A stretch of DNA of 64,000 bases from Ustulina deusta. Taxonomy: Eukaryota; Ascomycota; Sordariomycetes; Xylariales; Xylariaceae. The notes under the pieces are model-generated. The model was not told the DNA's origin. It did no database searches and saw nothing but the letters and a program-made list of their open reading frames with translations. The DNA lies in the NCBI GenBank assembly GCA_023159155.1, contig JAJNNX010000012.1, positions 992,001-1,056,000 of the forward strand, given 5' to 3'. Positions 33,153 through 45,359 of the stretch are shown here, in pieces (within the stretch, counting starts at the first letter, position 1; the number at the start of each line of letters is the position of its first letter). Both the position numbers and the translations under genes were made by a program.

Positions 33153-34980
33153 ATGCTCGCAAGCCGTTTAATACCGCGGACCGCCGCCCGATCGTCCTTT
33201 CGCTCCCAGAGCTCGTACGCAGCAAGCCATGACTCGCTAACGGCGCATACTCATCATCTACGGTCTGCTGACACTTATCTAGTCTCCCCACAGTCGTCTC
33301 CCCGGTTCCGCGCTGGAGAAGAGGCTATGCCAGCCAGTCGGGTAAGCGTGGTCTTTCTACGGTGGCCTCGTCGATTTAGCCGTCAGACATCTTACTAATG
33401 CACGCGATCGGGCGACAGAGGAGAAGGATCTTGTGATCATTGGCGGCGGTGTCGCTGGATATGTTGCCGCTATCAAGGCAGGACAGGAAGGTCTCAAGGT
33501 GTGTTATGCAATTGTTCCCTCTGCCCTTCCCAACAAGATTCCCAGCATGACCCGATACCAGGCTAGGATTCACTTGCTCACGCGCCATTCTCACCCTAGG
33601 TTGCCTGCATTGAGAAGCGCGGCGCCCTCGGTGGCACCTGTCTCAACGTCGGTTGTATTCCTTCCAAGTCGCTCCTCAACAACTCCCACCTGTACCACCA
33701 GATCCTCCACGACACCAAGGGCCGGGGTATCGAGGTCGGCGATGTCAAGCTCAACCTGCAGGGCATGATGAAGGCGAAGGAAACATCCGTCTCGGGCTTG
33801 ACGAAGGGCATCGAGTTTCTGTTCAAGAAGAACGGTGTCGAGTATATCAAGGGCACTGGATCCTTCGTCAACGAGCATGAGGTCAAGGTTGCCCTGAACG
33901 AGGGCGGCGAGACCAGTGTCAAGGGTAAGAACATTCTCATTGCCACTGGTAGCGAGGCCACCCCGTTTCCAGGCCTCGAGATCGATGAGAAGCGCGTCGT
34001 CACGAGCACCGGCGCTCTCTCCCTCGAGCAGGTCCCCGAGAAGATGATCGTCATCGGTGGTGGTATTATCGGTCTGGAAATGGGTTCCGTGTGGTCGAGG
34101 CTGGGTGCCAAGGTCACCGTCGTCGAGTTTCTTAACCAGATCGGTGGCCCAGGTATGGATACCGAGATCGCCAAGCTGGCCCAAAAACTGCTGAAGAAGC
34201 AGGGCGTCGACTTCAAGCTCGGCACCAAGGTTATCAGCGGTGACCAGAGTGGTGGCATCGTCAAGCTCGAGGTTGACTCTGCTAAAGGAGGCAAGCCTGA
34301 GACGGTAAGACATCCCCGTAATCGTACCATCGATAGCTGAATCTAACCCAAGCTTCTAACAGCTCGATGCCGATGTCGTCCTCGTTGCTATTGGCCGCCG
34401 CCCCTATACCACCGGCCTTGGCCTCGAGAATGCTGGGCTCGAGGTTGACGAGCGTGGCCGCGTTGTTATCGACTCCGAGTACCGCACCAAGGCTTCCCAC
34501 ATCCGCTGCATCGGCGACGTCACTTTCGGTCCCATGCTGGCTCACAAGGCTGAGGAGGAGGCTGTGGCCGCTATTGAGTACATCAAGAAGGGTTACGGAC
34601 ACGTCAACTACGGCGTGATTCCCTCGGTCATGTACACACATCCCGAAGTGGCCTGGGTAGGCCAGAACGAGCAGGAGCTCAAGCAAAAGAACATCCCCTA
34701 CAAGATTGGCACTTTCCCTTTTAGCGCCAACTCGCGTGCCAAGACCAATCTCGACACGGATGGTTTGGTTAAGATGTTGGCGGATCCCGAGACAGACAGA
34801 CTACTGGGCTGCCACATCATTGGGCCCAATGCGGGTGAGATGATTGCAGAGGCTACCCTGGCGCTTGAGTATGGAGCGTCGACCGAGGACATTGCCCGTA
34901 CGTGCCACGCACACCCGACGCTGGCAGAGGCGTTTAAGGAGGCGGCCATGGCGACATACTCGAAGGCGATCCACTTCTAA
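33153..34980 (+). CDS. LPD1: Dihydrolipoamide dehydrogenase, mitochondrial (E3)
   Basis: This is the FAD enzyme that reoxidises dihydrolipoamide with NAD+. It is shared by the pyruvate, 2-oxoglutarate and branched-chain dehydrogenase complexes and the glycine cleavage system in the mitochondrial matrix. Five exons join in phase: 33153-33214, 33283-33341, 33419-33498, 33600-34304 and 34363-34980, giving 507 residues. A presequence ([20 protein letters not shown]) ends near RWRRGYAS. The FAD-binding Rossmann motif is [15 protein letters not shown]. The redox-active disulfide is in [13 protein letters not shown]. The NAD site is [20 protein letters not shown], and the second FAD contact is [20 protein letters not shown]. 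The C-terminal active-site His-Glu pair is [10 protein letters not shown]. All catalytic residues are present. Confidence 0.96.
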
Positions 34981-36700
34981 TCACCACCATGTAGATATAT
35001 AGAGACGGGATGGAGGGTCACGGCAACTCAAGAAATCAGGACTAGCAACGGTGTCAAGGTGTACATTATTACAGCATGAAAACAAGAAACGAGAGGCACT
35101 TTGAAGCTATTCCAGCATCCATTTACGAGACTGGACAGCTTAGAGGGTGTCTCGAACGACCTAGCGGTATATGCTATCAGTATATGGCTAGCTTTGCAGA
35201 GGGCATGAACGCTCGATTAACCCAGAGGTGGCAGGGGAGAGACATTGGCCTGACACGTGGCTATGTAGCTCATTTTGGGGGCTTGACTCGGTCGTGTTGT
35301 TTAGTTTGGTAGGGGTAGATGTTGGAAATCAATGCTGACTTCATGAGCCATAGATTGTTAAGTGGTATGAGGACAGTTTGACGGATCTTTCATGCACACT
35401 GTCACTGTGATAGAGTTGGCTGACAATACCAAGTACACACTTGTTAACAGCTTCGCTAATACCAGTAGACAGGATTTCGAGAATAATGGCTGATAGTCAA
35501 ATTGGGCTAGAGTAAAAGGGTATAAATTTGTGTGATAGAATGAAGTATATATTGCCTGCTTTCTCTTAGTATCTGGTAAACCCAATCTTGAGATATCCCA
35601 TTTGAGCAGCGGAATTGGAGAAATACTTTGATGCATGAATGATGCCAGTAACTACTTATTACCTAGGTAGTACCTGTACTTTTTTTATCCGACGCCACCA
35701 TGTCTGCAACTCGGTATCCGACCTACATATTTTACCAGTATACTTGGTTGTTGGATCTACCTCAGCTGAAAAATAGGGTTGGGAGTAGGCGGGGATGATG
35801 ATGATGTGTGACTTGCAGCTGGTGTGGCTTATTCGGCATTGGACCAATAGTGCTGGTTTTGAGTTTGGGGCTTTGAGAGAGGTTCCGGCTAGTCCGATTC
35901 GGACCGGTGCCCCCCAGCTGAAACTCAGCCCTGGCCTTCAATGACCTGGGTTCTGGACTAGGTTACTGTACAGGTATATCTACACATCAGTCGGGGACAG
36001 AAGGAGCTTCCTGTCTTAATAATAGGGTAAGTAATACCTATACTTATACCTTAGGTGCTAATAATATCGATAAGGAATACCTATAGTTACGATAAAAGGT
36101 GAGTACCGAGTATAGGTATTTGCTACCTTAATCATAAGTTATTTGAAGCCCTTTAATAACCCATTTTGTTTTACTGTATTCCTACTCCTCTTCGCCCTCT
36201 CCCTTCTCTACTTTTTCATTCCACTTATTTCGGAGTTGTTTTCTTTTTCTTTCTTTTTTTTACCTGCGGGCACGAAATCCACTAGGACCTAGAAGGTCCC
36301 GGCCAGCGACCGGGAAAACGCAATGTTTGACTGTTCTGCACGTAAATAATCCTATTTCATCCGTTACCGAAAGGTATTTCATGACGAGCTTACTACATCA
36401 TCTACCTATACTACAGGCAATACATGACTAGGTTGTGTCCGCATGCTACATTCTTTACAGTAGTTCGTATGTATTGAAAAACCTTACCGCTATTCTAACT
36501 TAGACAGAATTATTCTTTTAGGTAGAAATAAACGAGATGGCCTGTCTTCCTCGTTGGCGCTACTCCAACTTACCTACCTCACCTCTGCCTCTGTAATATT
36601 AGCAGGTAGGCACCTGCATCTATTCTCGATGTACACTAAATCTCGAATCTTGAACTGCGGAGCCAAGGACTGGCCAAGCCTCGGTACCTACCTACATATG
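34981..36700. other. Gene-empty stretch downstream of LPD1
   Basis: It is 3' flank followed by AT-rich sequence. A pyrimidine-rich tract (36178-36262) is followed by two overlapping GC-rich hairpins (listed separately). No gene is supported. Confidence 0.5.
36285..36314. repeat. Two overlapping, mutually exclusive short hairpins
   Basis: GGACC and GGTCC pair around TAGAA (36285-36299). CCCGG and CCGGG pair around CCAGCGA (36298-36314). Two bases are shared, so only one stem can form fully at a time. It lies just after a C/T-rich tract. Function is unknown and it may be chance. Confidence 0.6.
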
Positions 36701-39700
36701 TCGGTGTTGGAATTTCTGCTTGTCGAAGGTTTAGTGTACTAGGTAGTATAGGATCGGCATTGTTTGTTCCAAAGCCTGAAAAAGGAAGATGACTGTGCTA
36801 GCATCTCTGCCAAGCCTCTTAGTGTACAACTGCATGCAATCGTCTGTATACCCATCCATCTACGGTACATGCGACGGTACTCCTGCAGCCAACAAAACGC
36901 TGTCGAATCCCGACCCTTCCACTGGACACCTAGTATACAAGGCACAATACGCTCTCGGGAACTAGGGCAAAGCCAAAATAACGCAGAAAAGAAACGCCCG
37001 CGCTCGGGGAGGCTGTACACTACTGCAAAAACACCATGCTAGGTGTAACTACACTATGTAGTCCTCGTTTGGGAGCGTCTGCTGGAGGCTTCGTGGTATC
37101 GAATTCATTTCTTCCTCTATGAGCGCTAATTTGATGAATCTTACCGAGTTAGCTTGGTTTCCCCCCCGTGGACGCTATAACCAATACATCGTATGTAGTA
37201 GAAGATGCGACGAGACGATATGAAATGAGGATCTCGACGTTTCCTCGCTCGTAATTGGATCGGCTTAGTCGCTAACGATCGTCAGCAATTAAGATATAAG
37301 TGTCCTGTTTATTCTGGCGTATGTAGACGTCATTTCCAAAAGCGGCAGCTCTCCAAGCAAAGTAACCCTGTGCTGTTACTGTGATTGTTTTGGCGTTGGT
37401 GGTGTGGTCAGGCAAGGTTATGTGTTCTGCATACAAAAGATGTCGATCCCAAACCTGAGCGATAAGCTTGATCAGGTGGATAGAAAAGGGAAAGACAGAA
37501 GGAAAACTACATTGACATGTAAATGAGACACTGCCACTATCAACACCGCTGCGTAGGTGTCCCTACTGTGATAGAGGCAAACAGACATTATTGGGCAGCT
37601 CGGGTTCAGCTAAGGAAGCGAGTGGCGAGGACGGACTGACTGACTGACTGACTTGATTCGGTTGGGCTGGGTCCGGCACACGGGCGATACAGCAGTCTAG
37701 CGTCCAGTACATTACCTAGTGTATTTGCACCTAGTGTAAGTATCTACTGTGGTTCGACGAAGCCCTTCGCAGCAAGAGCAGCAGCCTTCTAAGCTTCCAT
37801 GCAGCTGTATACTGTGCGTCGGCTCTGGTTTCAATCTGGCGAATTAGGTAAGTACCTAGCTGACTGATACAGCGTACTAAGCTTAAGCTTAACTTTGTGC
37901 GACATAATATACATGCATTAGTGTATGATCCTCCGGCTCATCCTTAACACTGTATAATACACTGTGCATACCTCGGTAATATACCCAAGTGCCTTTATCT
38001 AGGTTCTGCTCGGGCATTATCTAATCAGTAGGTGGTACGAGCCAAGCGAGGCAAGCTGCAACACCCCTTTTTTTACTCATCATGGTAGCGCCCGGGCGTT
38101 TGTCATACCGTAATACAACATACACAACAGATAGTGTACATACTTAGCACTTCCTAACTTGTGTGATGTTGGTAGTAGTGTAGTGGAGAGAAAAGCTTCT
38201 TTTCTTCACGAGCCATGCATTTCCCGTCCTGTTTAGTATACATACATACTATGATGCACTACTACGAGTTGAAGGACTCCCACAGCCTCCCATTACATCA
38301 CGGAGATAGTGTACTATATGTGTAGTATATACACAGCACACTACACTGTATACCTCCACCAGAATTTCCGCCTTTGAATCGCTGAGACCGAGGCAGCCGA
38401 GACATGGCCAGATCAGGTAAGCTAAGCTGATGGCTGCCACATGGATGTTATCACCAGACGAAACATGCGCGCCCTGTGGACCGCGCGGGTAGTATTACGG
38501 GCAGACAACGGGCCATGAAGCAACCAGCATACCACTACGTACGGTAGGTAGTACATGTACTAAGTACATGCACCACACTACGCTGCACTGTCCAGCTTAG
38601 TGAGTACAGTACAGTAACGTAGGCTGCGCATCCGACCTTACACAGCGCCAGACTCGATACAACGTAAATCTAGGAACCGAGGGAAAACGATGCTTGTGCT
38701 ACATGTGGAACGGTATCATGTGCTTTTTTTTTTTGCCGGCCGGCAACAGCATACACTACCTACCGATGTGGCAGGCACGTCGAAATTCAACTCTACGCAG
38801 TTCAACGCAAACGGCGACATGGCCGTCATCCACCTCCCTCCTCTTAACCACCACCGTTCCGACCTAGATTTATTTCGTCGCCCAAACAGGATATCAGTGC
38901 GGAATGTACCTGTCCACGCCGATATTATCCACAGTGCTGAGTCTAGTGTATGTAGGTAGTTCCCGTCTTCGACACAGATAACCACAGCAGTACTATATAT
39001 TATTGTTGTGCAGCCATTTGAAGATGTTCATCAAACATGGAATGATCGCCTTCTTCATCTCCTATCTGGGCGTTTACTGTTGTGAGAATGCCTAGTCTCT
39101 GTACACTACACTAACCCAGAGTGTTGTAGTGTGTGGTATTCCATCGTTATTCCGGGTATGTAGTATACAAGTAGCAGTCCCGCTGCGCCTAAGTTGATCG
39201 CCCAGACACGGAAATCATAACCCCCCATGTGTTGATCGCAACTTGTTCCCCGGCTGCCACCTCGCGATGGTAGCCTTGTGCATTGTATAGTGTAGCTGTC
39301 CCTCTTGCATACTACACTAAAACCGTGGACCTCTACCATCTAGACCCACATAGCCGAGTGTCGTGTACTTACAAGCACTGGCTTGGTGTGTTTTTTTGCC
39401 TTTGGTAATTACTGTCGGTTGGTAGGCGGTACAAGCCGGGAAGCAGATAGGTAATAACCTTGTCAGGTATGGTAGTATTTGGACACAAATCCCAATATCA
39501 CACTATATAGTCTAGTGTCCACTGAGCACCTAGTATAAAACCAACATGATTACGCCATACCTACTACCATGCAGCGGTGTTCGATACAATATTGGTAAAC
39601 CATTAGACGGAGGAAGAGAAAGAAAAACGACCGCAGCAGCGGAGTAACAAACCATCAACAACAACAAGGGGCTATTAATAATACCAAAGAGCCTAATGTA

Positions 39701-41700
39701 TGGCAACGCCACAACTACCTAGTATACCTACTGCACATAGCAGGTAGTATACTACGTAGCGTGGAATATTCCATACGAAGAGTGCAGATGTCAGACGGGT
39801 CTCTGTGATCCAGATTTGGGGAGGGATGTCAACATGCGGCATCCACTTGACAAACACGTGTGAAGTGCGTGAGCTTTTTTTTTTCTTCTTTCTTCCTGTA
39901 CAGGGTCGGGCCCGATTGTGTGGTCCCTCCCATCTCATTCCGACCCACTATAACTTGGGCGATATACTATATATGTATATATATATACAGGATGTAGTGT
40001 AAAGATGCGAAAATGTAGGAACAGTGAGCGTTATAGGTGTGGGTACCATGCCGGTGTCGTGAAGAGTTACAATGGGTCTCTCACTTCCACCTAAGTAAGT
40101 ACACTACTTAGTAGCACTACGTTAGTGTAGGTACCTTGCGAACATATATATTGGTAGGGTTACTGGAAGTATAGTGCAGGTAGTTGGGGAACACTTGGTT
40201 GTCGGGAAGGCCGCAAAGGGAAAACGGACGCTGGATATGCCACTAATAAGTAACAACAGAAGGTGGGATTTCTTGCTTCTTATCAGGAATCACTCAGGGT
40301 TTGTGTTCTTGATACAGCAGATGAGTATTTTGTCGATATGTATGGACTGCACACTAGGTTTCTATCCAGTATATAGCCAAGCACCTAACTTCAGCATCCA
40401 CTACCTGATGAATAGAGGTAGGTAGTATAAGAAGTGTACGAAGACAGTGTAGGTTTCGAAATGGAGACACTGTAATAAATCCGGGGATAGGCAGCGCTGC
40501 GCAGAAAGCAGTTCTATTCTTATACCGCACTAATCCTTTGTACTACTACTCCAGCCACTGCAAACTATGCCTAGTAAGACAATCACAGCTACGTACCGGC
40601 CTCGTATCACACAATCATTTTAAGCTTATTACAGGATGTCAAGCACACAACAGTGAGTGCCGAACCCGTCTCCCTATAGGCCCGTCATCAAGCCACTTTC
40701 TCAGGAACATCATACACTACTACAGTATGGCACTATCGTTCACTTACCTACAAGACTGCAAATCGTCGTTGCTGTTCGATATGCCTCCTGATAAAACACT
40801 ACGCACACATGCACCAGGTACACACACCAACTGCATAACAGGATGACCGTGGCTGCATGGTACTTACCTAACACTTACACTGCATTCCTTCGCGCCCCAG
40901 GTCGGAGGTCTGCCCAGGCCAACGTCTTCGTTTTGCTTACCCCTTCTAGATTATATGAAAGGTGGAATGATGGCGCACGCGTGGCATGGAGCCTAAGAAC
41001 AGAACCTCGCATGCATTTCGGGTTCTTGGCGGCACAATAAGCCTCGTGTCGCTGCCCTTCATAATCTGTCAGCGACTCTGGTTGCATTCCAAATAATCAC
41101 GCTAACCCACCGTTACGCTTGGCCGTCCAGTCAGCTTGCCTCTGCCACTGCCTCCATGACCACTAAGGAGGCGATACAGCCACCATCCATACTCTATCCA
41201 GCATCGATGGCCATGTTATCGACCATCTCTCCGTCCCTAACGCGTTGGGTCTAACCCGCATAGGGCCGTGAGCAGGCTCCCCGGTCAGAAGCAGCCTGGC
41301 CTTGCCCTCTGATTGGAGTCTTCGTCAGGGGTATCTCCGTCGAACCCAGAACCATGTGGCTCTCTGGTTCTGTTCCTTTAGTGTACTTGCCCCAGAACTC
41401 GCTGGCCCTATGGATGAGAACGCGACAGACAACTTGTTGCTGGTCCTGGCATCGGGATCTTAGCGGTGTTCTAAAACGGACGAAGAAGCGTAGGTAGCTA
41501 GTGTATGGGCCAGTAGTGTCATCGTATGGCACTATGTACTGTACTCAGCTAGCCCAGGTCCACACAGATATCTTTCATACGTGACCTGCATGCTATACTA
41601 GTGTACACTACACTAGGTAGTGAACAGGACAAGGACTTCCATCCTCTGCATCCGAAGCTCGCGTCAGAGCCGCTGGGGCTGGACATGACCTGGTCTTGTT
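36701..41700. repeat. Gene-empty block enriched in TAGTGTA/TACACTA words and small palindromes
   Basis: By eye I count about 22 copies of TAGTGTA or its complement in 5 kb, where about 0.6 would be expected by chance in sequence of even composition. Examples are 36732, 37016, 37717, 37732, 38132, 38752, 39102, 39995, 40713, 41499 and 41599. Palindromes include AGTACATGTACT (38550-38561), GTAGTATACTAC (39744-39755) and TAGTGTACACTA (41599-41610). A CTAGTGTA-CAC-TACACTAG inverted repeat lies at 41598-41616. I see only one copy of the word elsewhere in the gene-free parts (18667). There is no coding signal. It borders the NRPS-like gene. Confidence 0.7.
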
Positions 41701-41996
41701 CAGGATATATATAATATATGATTCCCTAGACCCCCCTTGATCGTCGATTCAGATCTCGTTAGCCGTGGTGTTTTCTTTACTTCACTTTCATTTCTATATA
41801 CACTTCGTTTCTATATCCTTGCTCTTGTTTACAGGAGCTTGTTACCACCACTGGTACATTCGTTCGCCGTATCAGTCTCTGGACTTCACACCAAGCTTGC
41901 CACACGAGGCCCAGACGAATTTTGGAGGAGAGAGGGAAGTCGTTTGGACGGAACGTCGCTGAGCAAGAAGAGAAGGATAGAGAGTTACATTGCAAG
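41701..41996 (+). promoter_or_regulatory. Proximal promoter and leader of the NRPS-like reductase gene
   Basis: The TATA-like ATATATATAATATATG at about 41706-41720 is followed by a C/T-rich stretch (41760-41870) and a purine-rich leader to the ATG. The assignment is by position and composition only. Confidence 0.45.
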
Positions 41997-44900
41997 ATGG
42001 GTTACGTACGCACTATCGCAGGCAACCGCCTGATTCCCAACGTCGTCGACGAGGCAGCCCGCGACAACCCCGACCGTGTCGTCTATACCATCCCCCACTT
42101 GACCGAGGATGGCGACAGTTTCGAAGACATCACCGCTCTACGTTTCGCCAATGCCGTGAACCGAGCATGTCGTTGGATCGAGGGCGTCCTGGGCAAGGGC
42201 AAGAACTTCGAGGCCATTGGCTATATTGGGCCCCGTACGTTCTTCCCTCTTGAATCTGAATATCGCACCTGTTCTAAACTTCCTGTTGCTGTTAGACAAT
42301 CTGACCTATCCTATCATGGTGTTGGCCTGTATCAAGACCGGTTATAAGGTATGTTGTCATGCGCGCTCGCGTGAGGGTCGGTTCAACGATGCTCACTGTG
42401 TTTTTAGGCCCTTCTCGTATCGCCCCGGAATAGTTTGGAGGGTAGTTTGGCTGTCGTCGACAGGACAGAATGCCGAATCTGGGCCAAATCCACCGAGAAC
42501 AGCGAGTTGGTAAACCAGGTCCTCGAGAAGCGGCCTATGGAAGTCCTGCAGACACCCACACTCGAAGAATTGTTAGATCCTCGTCCCGTTGCCAAGTACC
42601 CCTACACCAAGACCTGGGAACAGGCCAGCCTCGACCCCCTCGCGGTTCTGCATACATCTGGCTCAACCGGTCTCCCTAAGCCCATCGTGATGCGCCTCGG
42701 TACCATTGCCAGTGGTGACGCCATCCGAGAGATCGCTCTGGAGCAGGATGAAGAGATCACACCATCGTGGGCCGCTTCGGATCTTGTCTTCAATCCTTTC
42801 CCTTGGTTCCACGTGAGTAACACGAATAGTAAGCCTACAATTTGGCCGGGCAAACGTACTGACACATGATTTAGGCTGCCAGTCTCATGGTTAAGCTTGG
42901 TTTGAATTTCTGGCTCGGCTCCACCGTCGTTACGGAGCCCACCAACGGAATCATTAGTGCTGATACCATCGACCGCATTATTTCCAACCTTCCAGTTAAG
43001 GTGTTTTTTATTCCTCCATCGATTGTTGAGGAACTGGCGAAGACGCCAAGGACTCTGTCCAAGTTGGCGGCTTGCAAATACATCATCACTGGAGGAGGTC
43101 AGTTCCCTCGCATCATTGCGTGTGACTAGCGTAGTTTCTGACAATCGCGTTCTTTTAGGTTCTCTCTCTTCTCAACTGGGCGACGTAGTCAACAACGTAG
43201 TTGCTGTGCGCAATGTGTACGGCTCAACCGAAGGAGGTATCTGGGCTATGGTAGCCCCCCAGAAGGGCAAGGACTGGAGGACGTTTAAGTTCCCCCCTGA
43301 GCTGGGTACTGAGTTGCGTGAGGTTACTCCCGGCCTGTACGAGCTGTTCTTCGTCAAGAAGCTCCAGTATAAGCGGTGGCAGGGTCTTTTCTATACCTTC
43401 CCGGAGGACACAGAATACTCCACCAAGGATCTATTTGCACCACATCCAACTGAGCCCGATCGCTGGCTCTGCGTGGGCCGTGCTGACGATGTGGTCGTCC
43501 TTTCCAACGGTGAAAAGGTTCAACCCGTCGATATCGAGGCTTGCATCTCTTCTCACCCCACCGTGCAATCTGCTCTTGTGGTTGGAAACCGGAGATTCCA
43601 TGCCGCTGTCCTTTTAGAGCTTCGCGGTCAACCGCCAGCAACCGAAGAGGGTCTCGAGGCGCTGCTCGACACGATCTATGCTGAGGTTGTCGAGAAGGCG
43701 AACGCCTCCTCCCCTTCCCATGCTCGCATCTTCCGATCAAACATGATGCTCACTGTACCCGGCAAGCCATTCCTACGCACTGATAAGGGCACCGTCAAAC
43801 GTCCCGCCATGTTGCGGTCCTATGAGAGGGAGATCGATGAGTTCTACGAGCGCCTCGAGGCCGAAGAGGCCAAGGCCTTGTCAGGCGACATGGACATCAG
43901 CTCTGCCCGCGGCATTGCCAACAGCCTGCGTAACATCATCAACGTCCTGTTGAAGAAGGAATTGAACGACGATGACGACCTGTTCACCGCCGGTTTCGAT
44001 TCGCTTCTCGTCTTCCAGATTTTGGGCACTCTCCGCACCACTGCTGAGCGTGCCAAGATCGATGTGACCCTGGCACCGCCGCTGATCTACGGAAACCCCA
44101 CCCTAGAGAAACTCTCGGAGGCTTTTTACTCGGCCCTCTACTCCGACGCGACAGGCGAGGACCCTGCCACGGCTACCTTCAAGCTCGCCGAGGACATGAT
44201 CGCCAAGTACACTCGTGACCTTCCCGTCGACGGCGACACCGTCATCGTCACTGGTACCACGGGTTCCTTGGGAACTTACCTGCTCAACACATTGGTGAAA
44301 AACCCGACCGTCAGGCGTGTCTACTGCTTCAACCGATCCGCCGACGCCGAGGAGAGGCAACGCGCCGGGTTCAAGACAAAGGGCCTGACCGAGATATGGC
44401 CCGCCAAGAAGGTTCAGTTCCTCACAGCCGATCTGTCGAAGCCTGACTTCGGCCTTGGCCAGGGCAAGTACGACGTCCTTCTGAAGGGCGTCACCAAGAT
44501 CATTCACAACCAGTGGCCAGTCAACTTTAACCTCGATCTCTCCTCCTTCGAACCTCACATCCGCGGTGTCCGCCACCTCGTCGACTTCGCCAAGAAGAGT
44601 CGAAACAGCTCTTCTATCTTCTACATTTCATCCGTGGGTAGCATCACCAAATGGGCTGATGACCAGCCTGTTCCCGAGAAGCCCATCCATGACCTGTCCA
44701 TCGCTGGCCCACAAGGCTACAGTCTGTCCAAGCTGATGGCCGAGACGGTGCTCGAGCAGGCCGTCAAGATCTCCGGTGTCGACGCGTCCGTCTGCCGTGT
44801 GGGCCAGATTGCAGGTCCCGTGACGACCGGCGACAAGGGCGAGTGGAACAAGCAGGAGTGGTTCCCGACCATCGTTGAATCGTCCAAGTACCTCAAGCTG

Positions 44901-45359
44901 CTTCCCGCCAACCTCGGCTCACTGGACCGCATCGAATGGGTGCCAGTCGACCTTTTGGCGGAGATTGTCATCGAGCTTGCGGGCGTCGGCGCCAAGAAGC
45001 CCGAATTCGAGGAGGATGACGACGAACTCAAGGTTTACCACGCCGTCAACCCCAAGCTCGGCTACTGGCAAGTCATCGCACCAACGATCCTGAATAAGAT
45101 GCCGGCGGGCACGCGCTCAGTCCCGTGGAAGGAGTGGGTGCAGGCTCTCAAGGATGCTCAGCGCACCGCGACGGCCAAGGAACTCCCGGGTCTCAAGCTG
45201 CTCGACTTCTACGAAGGTCTAATCCTGCCTGAGGACGTCAAGATCACGCCATTCAACCTCGAGACGGGCGTGTCCACGCGCAAGAGCGAGACCCTGCGGA
45301 GGCTGGCGCCCGTCAGCAACGACTGGGTGGAACTGTGGCTCAAGCAGTGGAAGTTTTAA
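41997..45359 (+). CDS. Adenylate-forming reductase (NRPS-like, A-T-R domains)
   Basis: This is a monomodular enzyme that activates a carboxylic acid as an adenylate, loads it on a carrier domain and reduces it with NAD(P)H to an aldehyde or alcohol. The substrate is unknown. Five exons join in phase: 41997-42234, 42296-42348, 42408-42812, 42875-43097 and 43159-45359, giving 1039 residues. The adenylation domain (to about residue 540) shows LHTSGSTGLPKPIVM, NVYGSTEGG and GRADDVVVLSNGEKVQ. The carrier domain has FTAGFDSLLVFQIL, whose Ser takes phosphopantetheine. The reductase domain shows VIVTGTTGSLGTYLLNTLV (NADPH site), FYISSVGS and GYSLSKLMAE (Tyr and Lys of the SDR active site). It lacks a condensation domain and is far too short and differently ordered for Lys2. 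It stands alone beside a 7-kb empty block, so no biosynthetic cluster is evident inside the window. Confidence 0.93.

Noticed and set aside
36701..41700. CRISPR-like or satellite array
   Set aside because: The enriched words are short, irregularly spaced and in both orientations. There are no regular repeat units or spacers, so only the word enrichment is reported.
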